NCBI RefSeq assembly: GCF_001625305.1
Contig: NW_017803954.1
Location: forward strand, 1,225,144-1,289,143
Direction: 5' to 3'
DNA length: 64,000 nt
From: Branchiostoma belcheri
Taxonomy: Eukaryota; Chordata; Leptocardii; Amphioxiformes; Branchiostomatidae
Positions within the stretch are counted from its first letter, which is position 1. Each line of letters begins with the position of its first letter. The notes below the pieces were generated by a model that was not told the DNA's origin, made no database searches, and saw nothing but the letters and a program-made list of their open reading frames with translations. Shown here piece after piece: positions 47,958 through 58,700 of this stretch. A program made the position numbers and the translations under genes.

Positions 47958-48400
47958 TGGAGGAAGGAAGATTTACTTTTAAAGTGGGAATTGTTTGTAA
48001 CATTTGTATTTACATGTCCTGATTATGTGGAGATGGTGGAAGAAACAGTCAGGTATTGTTCTCCATACTGACAATTCTTGTCAAGGTTTCTGGACCATAA
48101 GTCTCTTCAAATTAATCAACACAATACATTATATCTTTGATGATCATTTTCAACTTTCAAAAGTTTTAGAAATGTAGCCAGGTTTTGAAATCTGTATGCC
48201 AGTAATCACAGTTAGCAGTTGTAGACAACCTTTATGTTGAAAAATTGTTACTGTATTGGAATGAATGATGAATATGGTCGATGGGAGTGGGATGGGGTCT
48301 AATTCGATCTAGTACGACGGAAAAATCTGCTGTGATGCATGTTTACAGGTAGGTAATATGAATAAAATCATTTTAATTCATCATAATGAATATGAATCTT
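47958..48400 (+). other. LMF2 3' UTR
   Basis: Non-coding sequence after the TGA, ending near the AATAAA at 48361-48366. Only about 100 bp separates this signal from the opposing poly(A) signal of the minus-strand gene, so the two transcripts end tail to tail. Confidence 0.6.
48361..48366 (+). terminator. Candidate poly(A) signal of LMF2
   Basis: AATAAA about 400 bases after the LMF2 stop, in AT-rich sequence. Confidence 0.5.
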
Positions 48401-48471
48401 CAAAATCTTCATAATTTTATGATAAACAGTTAAATACCAAAACACAATTTTACTATATATAATCTTTAAAC

Positions 48472-48477
48472 TTTATT
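48472..48477 (-). terminator. Candidate poly(A) signal of the CARD-glycosyltransferase-LRR gene
   Basis: TTTATT on the plus strand, read as AATAAA on the minus strand, about 1.27 kb after the TAA at 49750-49752. It is the last such hexamer before the convergent LMF2 3' end. Confidence 0.45.
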
Positions 48478-49749
48478 TCACAAAGTAACAATCTACAAAC
48501 AATGCTATCAAACATCACTGACCACAAGTTTATATCTAGTGTATAAAACATATTACAGTACAAAAATATAGCATCTCTATTTTCATTTGTACAAATTAAA
48601 TCATCTGTATAGAACAGAGTAAAGAATTTTATTTACAATCTTAGTTTTATACTCATCAAAATGACAAAGCTTGTTACAGGACATATTAAATTCCTATAAG
48701 TCATCTCTTGGTCGTAAAATAAAGTCAATCTTCATTTATGTCTGCATAATGCATACCAAATAAAATTTAATGTACCTCTGATTCTCTCCTGCAGTTTGAC
48801 CAAATGCCTGATCTTTCTATATCTTGAAGCCAAGTGACATGTTTTTTACAGTTTTAACACAGTAACTGACATCAAGTATCAACCATAGGCTATTGGTGCA
48901 GGCAAACCCCCAAAATTACTTTACTACTACATTGTAGCACAAGTCGCAATCTTGTTCATGTAATGTCTTACCAAGGACATTATACACAGATAATGTCCTT
49001 GGTCTTACCTAACATAGTGCACAGTACAAATAAGTTGTATATACACCTTTGTTAGTTGCTATAAATATGTCAAACTACATGTGAAAGAACATATGCATCT
49101 TGTAAAATGCAACCATTTCTAGCTTTCTAACAGGTAAGCAACAAATAAAGATCAGACATCAGAATGGTGAAAAATGAAGCCAACAGGTATCTGCATACAG
49201 TTCACATATATGTATCTGCATAGAGTTCACATAATTCATAATGCACATAGTTGTAGCCTTTCCCTCATTTCTTCTATACATATTTCTTTCTCCACATTTG
49301 CTTTCTATATATCAAGCATACATTTTATGATGACATTTGTCAGACAAAAATATCCTAAAGCATACATGTACTGTACCAACTTCTAGTAACTCCCAAATTA
49401 GAAACAGATTTGGACTCCTTACCATTTAATAAAGGCTACAGCCATATTTAGGGTCAGCATGTGCTTTATTGCTGAAATGTGATCTTGATTGTCCTTGTTC
49501 AAATCTCTTGGAAGGACCTTGTTCATTTTTAGACTAATCTTGGTCTGATTCCTGAGATAGACACATGATTTTGAACAACATAGTAACTGACTACAATGTA
49601 TATTCAGTCTAATGCATCATATTATACATTGTACATGAAACAGTTAACACTGTGTAGAGCCAAATGCAAATGCCATATTGCGATGTATAAGCAAGATCCT
49701 TCATAGGCAAGCTATCACTTGATTATGAATAATTCATTACATTTTTGAT
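48478..49749 (-). other. 3' UTR of the CARD-glycosyltransferase-LRR gene, with a perfect hairpin
   Basis: No coding exon is seen. A perfect 13-bp inverted repeat, CCAAGGACATTAT (48971-48983) and its complement (48990-49002), has a 6-nt loop. It is the only strong local structure found. Confidence 0.55.
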
Positions 49750-52700
49750 TTACAGTATGGAGACTGATACTTCTATTGTGAGACATGAAATCTTTATGTC
49801 CACAGCTGCTCCCAAATCTAACAGCTTCTTTGCTGAGCTCCAATGTTTATTCATCCTGTCCTGACCCAGCTCATCCTTGTCACTGACAGACAGGCCTCCA
49901 TCATACATGACCTCCTCATCTCTCTCTTTGTACACTGTACCCTTCACACTGTTCACAAATTGTCTTATATCCTCTACTGTGTCATCTAGTAAATCTGCAG
50001 AAGAGCTAACCCCCCTCAACCCAAGCCTTTTAAGGGCATGCAGAAAAGTGCAGGCCTCAACAAAAACAGTGATGCTTGAAGCAGGGAGGCCAACATAATA
50101 TAGGTAAACCTGTTCAATTTGTTGCAGCTTTAAGATGTGTGCAGCAACAGCTGTCACACCTGTTGTTCCAATCTTGTTATGAGACAAGTTCAGATATTTC
50201 AAACTACGAAGGAAGTGGAAGTGCTCAGCCAGAACTTTTGCACCTGCGGCTGTTATTTTACACGAGTTCAAATCCAGATAGCTCAGGTGTTGCATATGGA
50301 GAAAACTATTTGCCAAAGCTTCAGCACCATCATTGCAAACAGGATTGCCTGAAAGTCTAAACCACTCTAGGCTCTTAAGGTGAAACATTTGGGAGACCAG
50401 AGATATACAACCTGTGTGTTGAATGTGCATGTATGGTATCCAGCTGCAGCCAGATAGATTTAAGTGCTTTATGTGCTGAAAGTAGGCAAATGCTTTTGCC
50501 AAGGCTTTTGCTTGGTGATCACCAAGTCCAGATCCACTACTTTGTATGATGGTGCTCAGATCAAGTTTCTCCACATCTGTGTGCTGCACACGATGTCCAG
50601 TTGGCAGGGCTAGAGCAAGAGAGTCAATAGTCTTTGCAATAGTAGTGGTACCAGCCCATGTCAGATCTGAAAATGTTATCCAGTGTGACTTATTCTCATC
50701 CTCTTTCTGTACTGAATACAACACTTTGCCCTGATAGCTGAGCTCCACTCGGTACACTTCAGAGAACAGTTCATTAACCAACGAGACAACTCCAGCATCA
50801 GCAGTATTAATGGCTAGCCTGTTGCTCTTGTTGTTGTATACACCCAGAAGATATACATAAGGAGACACCCTGGTGCTGAGATTTACTTCTTTAAGGTGCT
50901 CCATGTTAGAAAGTGTGAGAAGCAGAGATTTTCTCATGTCAACAGGAACACTATACACAGTGAAGTTAAGATATATAATCTTTTCAAGTTGGGCCAACTT
51001 TTCATTCATACCCATGACACCATTCTCACCAATGCCATTATCACTCAAATCTAACCACTCTAGCTGTTGTGGCAGATGGGAAGCCACTGCTGTGGCACCT
51101 CTGGATGTGATCTGATTATCAGACAAATCTAGATGTTTGAGCCCAGGTAAGTAACAGAACATCCCAGCCAGTAGTCTCACTTCCTCATCCCCAATGCGAG
51201 ACCCTCCCAGCCTGAGTTCCTCCACATCTGCCTGCTGCACACGGTGTCCTACAGGCAGGACTACAGCTAGAGCCCGGATGTTCTGAGTAATCTCACCAGC
51301 ACATGTCAGATCTAATGTCATCCTGTGTGGATTCTCCTCTGTCTGTACTGAATACAGCATGTTGCCCTGGTGGCTTAGCTGCACTCTGTACACCTGAGAG
51401 AACACCTCATCAACTAATGAAACCACATCTGATTCAGAATCACCCATCCTGATGGTGAGTTTATGTCCCTGGTTATTGTAAACGCCTAACAGATACATAT
51501 ATGAACAAAATATCTTAGAGCTGAGATTGACCTCTGAAAGGTGTTCCATCTTAGACAGTGTGAGAAGCAGAGATTTTCTCATGTCAACAGACACATCAAA
51601 TGTAGTTAAGTTTAGACATTTCAGCTTTTCAAGTTGGGGTAACATTTCATTCATAGCTGTGGTACCCTCATCACCGATGTAAATACCACTCAAATCTAAC
51701 CACTCCAGCTGCTGTAGGTGAGACATGTGAGAAGCCACAACCGTTGCAACTGTGGATGTGATCCCACAAAAAGACAAATCTAGATGTTTGAGCCTTGGTA
51801 AGTAACAGAACATCTCAGCCAGTAGTCTCACCTCCTCATCTCCAATATCAGACCCTCCCAGCCTGAGTTCCTCCACATCTGCCTGCTGCACACGGTGTCC
51901 TACAGGCAGGACTGCAGCAAGAGCCCAGATGTTCTCAGTAATGTCACCAGCACATGTCAGATCTAATGTCATCCTGTGTGGATTCTCCCCTTCCTCTGTC
52001 TGTACTGAATACAGCACCTTGCCCTGACAGCTGAGTTCCACTCTGTACACCTGTGAGAGCACCTGATCAACTACTGAGACATCTGATTCAGAATCGGTCT
52101 TGATGGTGAGTTTATGTCCCTGGTTATTGTTGACGCCTAACAGATACACATATTTACAAAACATCTTAGATCTGAGATTGACCTCTGAAAGGTGTTCCAT
52201 CTTAGAGAGTGTGAGAAACAGAGATTTTCTCATGTCAACAGACACGCCATATGTAGTTAAGTTTAAACATTTTAGCTTTTCAAGTTGGGGTAACATTTCA
52301 TTCATGGCTGTGGCACCATCCTCACCAATGTAAATATCACTCAAATCTAACCACTCCAGCTGCTGTAGATGGGGCATGTGAGAAGCCACAGTCCTGGCTC
52401 CTAAGGGTGTGATGATGTTATCAGACAAGTCTAGATGTTTGAGCCTTGGTAAGTAACAGAGCATCTCAGCCAGTAGTCTCACCTCCTCATTCCCAATGTC
52501 AGACCCTCCCAGCTTTAGCTCCTCCACATCTGCCTGCTGCACACGATGTCCTACAGGCAGGACTGCAGCAAGAGCCCGGATGTTCTTAGTAATGTCACCA
52601 GCACATGTCAGATCTAATGTCATCCTGTGTGGATTCTCCCCTTCCTCTATCTGTACTGAATACAACACCTTGCCCTGACAGCTGAGTTCCACTTTGTAGA

Positions 52701-55700
52701 CGTGAGAGGAAAGCTGGCTTACTAGTGTAACCACATCAGTGTCACCAGTCTTGACAATGAGCCTGCTCCCCCTACTGCTGTTAATACCCAGGAGGATTTT
52801 GTAGGAAGATGTTTGCGAACCAAGAATCAATTTTGGTATTTTGTCCACACCAGTAATGGACTCGCACAAATTTGTCAGTTCATCCTTTCCAACCTTGTTC
52901 TTCGTTAGATCTACAACTTCTAGCTCTGTCAGGCTTGATAGGCAATGTGAAACAATGTTTGCTCCCTCACTAGTTATACCTGTTTGTGACAGGTTCAGAT
53001 GTTTTAACTTCTGGAGGCAGTGGAAATGTTCACCAAGAGTAGCTATAGAATCATTGGAAATTCTACATTTAGACAGAACCAGATGTTCTATACTTGGTAT
53101 GAAAGATAAGAAGTCACATATTGTTGATATGCCAGAGGGAGATAAAGTGGTCTTTTGAAGACTTAAATGCTTCAATGCAGGTACAAACTGTAGCAGTGAA
53201 AGGATGCTCTTAAGGTCAGAACAATCATTGAGTGCAAGATTGTTGAGGTAAAGCTTATCCATGTGGCATGGTGTTTGGGAAACTAGAGCTGAGCTGCTAT
53301 CTATCAATGATTTGTAATGTGGGTACAGGGAAACGGATCTGTGTCTGGACTTTACAAGGGACAACAATGACTGTGCCTCTGCTTTGTTCTTTTTGGACTT
53401 AAACAGGAGCTTGTGCATCTCAGCATCATTGGAAATTTTACATGTCAAAGGAAAAGTTTCCTTCAGATGTGCCAGTGCCAGCTTTCCTAAGTAACTCATA
53501 CTTGGCCATAATGTTAGATCAATTACATTACCTGGAAAAATCTGTGATGTGTGACTTTCAAATCTATCAACCTGCCCTGTCTCTGCAATACATATGGCAA
53601 CTTTTTGGCTGACACAGAAATCTGTTGTATCCATGGAAAATAAGATTCTAGACAGCTGATACGAGAACAAATCTACCTGCACTTTCTGTGCCATAAGACC
53701 TGCAACAAAGTATGCCATGAGGTCCAGCTTTGAGGAAAGATCAAAACACTGCCTCAGAAATTCATTAGCTCTGATAGTCTCACCAGCTTCGTGAATTGTC
53801 CCTGCTACCCACATAGCCATCATGTATTGCCGTATGCACTCATGTTTAAATCTGTAGTATGGAGCAACAGAAGAGGACCCTGTGTCATCAGAGGTTGGCT
53901 CTAGCCAGGCCTGCACATACTTTAACTGATCATCAGTGAAACAAGACTGCAGACTCTCAAGTGATAACAACTTACACACCCCTCCAGCATGTTGTTTGAA
54001 GAGCAATTTCCCAAACTGATACTGTATATCTTGCTCTATGCTGTGGTATGCTTCTACATCAAGATTGTCTTTGACACAGTATTCATGACCAAGCTTTGTG
54101 ACAACATGAGACACAAACTGTGTTAGCCTAAATGGTAGAGCACCCTTATCATTCCAATAATGACACAAATGTTCATGGTAGAACTCATCTTTGATGAGGT
54201 GCATCACCAGCATGTTGAAGCGGAACTGCTCCTCCAGTGAAGCTATCCTATCAGGTACAACATGGGTCTTCATGGCTTCCTGCCAACGTTTGATGTCATC
54301 TGGGGTCAGCTTGAAGCTCAGGTCATCAGTGGCCACCTCAGCCTGTTCTGTGTTGTCACTTCTTGATACCCCTTTGGTGAGAGATTTTTATTGAGCAAAA
54401 TGTGTATAAATGTCAAACGAGTACATACACGGATGTTTATTATGTTGATGAAGACCAAGCTGGCAATAAAGCATATAATACAATGTAATATTGAGTGAAG
54501 AAATATCAGATGCAAAGGGACACATAATATATATGGAAACACCAAATATTAAATGCTGACTTGGAATATGAATGGCTCCATTCTCTATCCAAAATATGCT
54601 AAAAAATAATACAGATCCTATTACATATGGATATACTTTCATTCTAGGAAGTAAGAATTGAAATGCAATTTATTATCTGTAATATATATTATTTTTCTTC
54701 CAAAACTTTGCACAAGCTTTATAGTGCAGATACCTGTTTCTTCTACCATCTCCACATCATCATCTTCCTCAGTCATCTTCTTTTTCTTCACTCCCTTTCC
54801 TGCAGGCCGCTGAGGGTTAGGGACTCTACGCTTCCCCATCTTCAATGGCTTCATCTTCAACAGCTTTGAAGGGAGTGCCGCACCCTTCATAGAATCATCA
54901 TCTGTGATTGCACAACCATGAGTAAAGATTAGCATTGGCAACCAATTGACAGCATACATGTACTCACAGAAAAGGGTGAAACCAAACCAAATTCTGTGTG
55001 TCATATCATCATTTATGTATCAGGCATATTTCAATTGCCCAAGAAAACTTCTTACTTTTTTAAGACTGGTAAAAACAAAAAAAAACTTTAACTGGTCTGT
55101 GATGAAATAGTGTGATGTTCAGAATCATTTCAGCCTCGTCACACTTTCTTGAGCTCACCTCCATCAGAATCACTGTCACTGTCTGAAGATGCTTCACTGT
55201 CATCTGAGGCCTTCTTGCTTGCTCCATGTTCATCTTGGTCAGACATGTCTCCAATACCTAGCTTTTCTACAAATCAAAACACAGAAATTTTATAGTAACA
55301 CCCATTCATTGCATGTGCTCAGAGCTGTAAACTCCTCAATTCTAGCATGTGACCTCACAGGAAAAGTAGTACATTTAGATACAATTTTGGTAATCAGCAA
55401 TCAGAAAAGACTACCTGCTGTCCCATGGAATCCTGCCACCCTAAGCTGCTGTATGAGTACTTGAAGAGTTGCCTTCTGTCCTTCCCTGTCCCTCCACCTG
55501 TACAGCAGCTTCCAGCACTGCTCATACGGCTGGTCAGGTGACGCTGACTTGATGCTGTCCACATCAGACTGTGTGAAGCCCATGGCATGGGCCAGCCGCT
55601 CCCAGTCAGACCACAAGTCCTTGGACACTACTTCAAAGGCTGTGTCAATATCTGATGGAAGATGAGTCAACATGATGGATCTAATGTTGAACATCGGTAG

Positions 55701-58700
55701 GATCAAATCAAGGTAACCAATTGTGGCATTCAGGCCATTTCAGCTTACCTGTTATAATGTGTATCATTGCCAATCATATGTAAAAAGCAGATGGAGTAGA
55801 GTGGATACAATATCCTCCTTACAGTAGCAACATTGCAAGATAAAGAAGATTGAGACAAATATCTGACCTGACTCCAAGTCCATGGGTTCCTCTTTGACAC
55901 TGATGTGTGTGTCTATGTCCATTGGCTCTCCTTCGAGGGATGATGAGTGCGGTGATGATAAAGTCTCTGTGTGCCAGTCATCAGAAGGGGGGTGATCTTC
56001 ATCTGGGGAGTGACAATCTGCAAAGGAAAAACATCTTATTGAGCCTTGATTCTCCAAAATTTATCAAAAGATAGACCAGCATTAATCATGTCACCTTATG
56101 TACAATGTACAGACAACTTTCACTTCGGAACTTCAACTGACCTTCATGGAAGAAGTTCCAGGCATTGTGCACATCTGTCTGGTTTATCTCCACACAGACA
56201 TACAGCTCTGTCCCTCCACAGGCTGCTGTCATCTGCTCATCCACGTACTCATGTGTAAGGAGTTCTGTCAAGGCTCCGTCCCTGCAGCCATCCACAAACT
56301 CCTGCACACTTTTCCATCGGTAGAACGTGAGGAGGCACCACACACTACCCTCCCATAAATCCTTGATGGAACCTTTTAGCTTGTCAAACCTGTGCATGGC
56401 CATGTCAAACCTTTGAGGATCATTTAGCACTTCCTCTGTGAAGATGATGTCAGCCTTCTTGTTGAGCCAGTCACTCCACTTTTCTTTGATGGACAGTTTA
56501 ACCTTCACATCTGACAAATAAAGGATCAGACTGTAAGAGTGATGGTTGAGAGCTTTTTTCACTCCAAAAATTGGTCTTGTTTGTCATTGATCTATTTTAC
56601 CAAGACGTTCTGATTTCCATAGACTGATATTTATTCAATTGACCAAATTTCTGTATGATCTAAGCAAGCTAGATGAACAACAAATTGAAAGAAAAACTTG
56701 CATATACAAGAAGATTTTCTTGGCCAATGACCAACGTTATGCATTACCAGTCCCAACGTTATGCATTACCAAACACTGATCAACTTGTACGTCAAAGCTG
56801 TGCAATGATCCACCAAGTTGCCTTTCTCAACTTAGACACTATTACAGCATGGAGCCCCCATGATTACAGTCATGACAGTTGAAGTACTTTATTTATGCCT
56901 TCCTTCAACAATGCACATGGCTTGTAGGGTTAATAATGAGGAGAGCTAATGAACGTAAATAAGAGGGTAATCCTGTAGAAATATTGAATTTTTCCCTCAA
57001 ATCAAAGTAAAAAAACACCTAAATTATACTACAGAGATTTTTCTCATTAATTCAAAGCAGTAATCATTTACTCTAGTCATTATTATTTAATACATGGTTG
57101 TACGGTACCTGCACCATTCCGTAGCTTAATCTTAGTGTCCTTGACAGCCTTGACCAATCTCTCTATGGTGACCTCCTGACCACAGGTCTCCCTCCACAGT
57201 TTCATCCCAGCCTCGCAGGCGACTTCTGGTGTCTCCTTATTCTGTAGAGTCTCCAGCTCCTGCTCAGACAGACCCAGGTAATGCAGGAGGGTTCTCCACT
57301 CATCACTGATGATGCTGGCCACCACACATTCAATGGCTGCATCTATGTCTACCATGAAAGAAACTCTGTGATCATGATGTACAAACTGTACTTACATGTA
57401 AAACCAAGTTTAACGAAAAACATATTTGACACAGACATGCAGATATCAAGATTTTTACTTATAAATCTTATGTTGCCAAAATGCTACAAAAATTCACAAG
57501 ACCACTAAGTTAAAACTCTGGAACATAATATTGACCAGCTGAATAGCATTGTTTGAATTCCACCTGTGCTTAGAGAATCTCTACAGCATACATGACCCCA
57601 GACTACAGCATGTAGAGTGAGTTGGGGTGACTTACCTGCAAATTACACTTTGCCACTTTTATCTATGGTCCACTTCATCATTTCTATTGGGGCTAAATAT
57701 CGGAGAAGTATGAATTTCTGTCTGATAAGGTGATATTCAATTCAGAAGAATTGTTTTATTTAATCTGAAGAAGATGGAACATTAAACTGATAATTCATTA
57801 TATGCATATAATATAGAATTTAATACACATATTTTAGAAAACAAGGCATAAAAACTGAGTTGCATACTGACTCATATTAAGCAGCTCTGATGGACTTGCA
57901 GGAGAGATATTTGATCGGTTGTTGCGGGTTTGTCTAGTATGCACTGAAATCTGGTCACTGGATGCCTTGAGAAGTGGCCTGCTGGGTCCTGGATGTGAAT
58001 GTGTGGGATTCTGCTCAAGGCTGGATGGTGTTGAATGACCATTAGAGGTGTCTCCTTTAGGGTGGGACACACTGAATGTAGTGCCTGTCTTCTGTTGACA
58101 AGACGTTCCTAAAGATTGACACATTCATGCAGTTATACTTAGAACTTGTCAAATCTTCTCAATTGCAAGAATTAAGCATGCAGGTTCCAGATACAGTACA
58201 TGTACAATCAGAGGGTAAGCATATTATTTCTTTCATTAAAAATGTGCTGCTGAAGAGCTGCAATTGTACTGTTTCTGCCTTTCTGAATGAAAAAGTGCTG
58301 ATACCAGTCATTCAAATTGTTCCCAATCTTACCATCCAATTGACTATTGCAATCAACAATCAATTGCCAACTCATATTTCAGAATACAAATAGAAATGAT
58401 AAAGACTTTTATTCCTGCCCTTTGTTTCTAATTCTATGTGAGGTCGCAAACTTTTTGAACATCATAAACTACTGGATATTTGTTATACTTACATTACACA
58501 ATTTGTACCTAATCTTCAACTTTCATGGTACAAAAAGACTCACCTGTTATATCTGCTTCCATGTGTACACCACATTCTTGGCAAAGTGCCCTCTGGCTTT
58601 CTTCCCAGTACTTGGACGCCAAGAGCTTGTCTTTCAATTGCCTAGAGAACTCAAATTCTTTCCTGCCATTTTGAAGCATCTCTGTTATCCTCTTGGCAAG

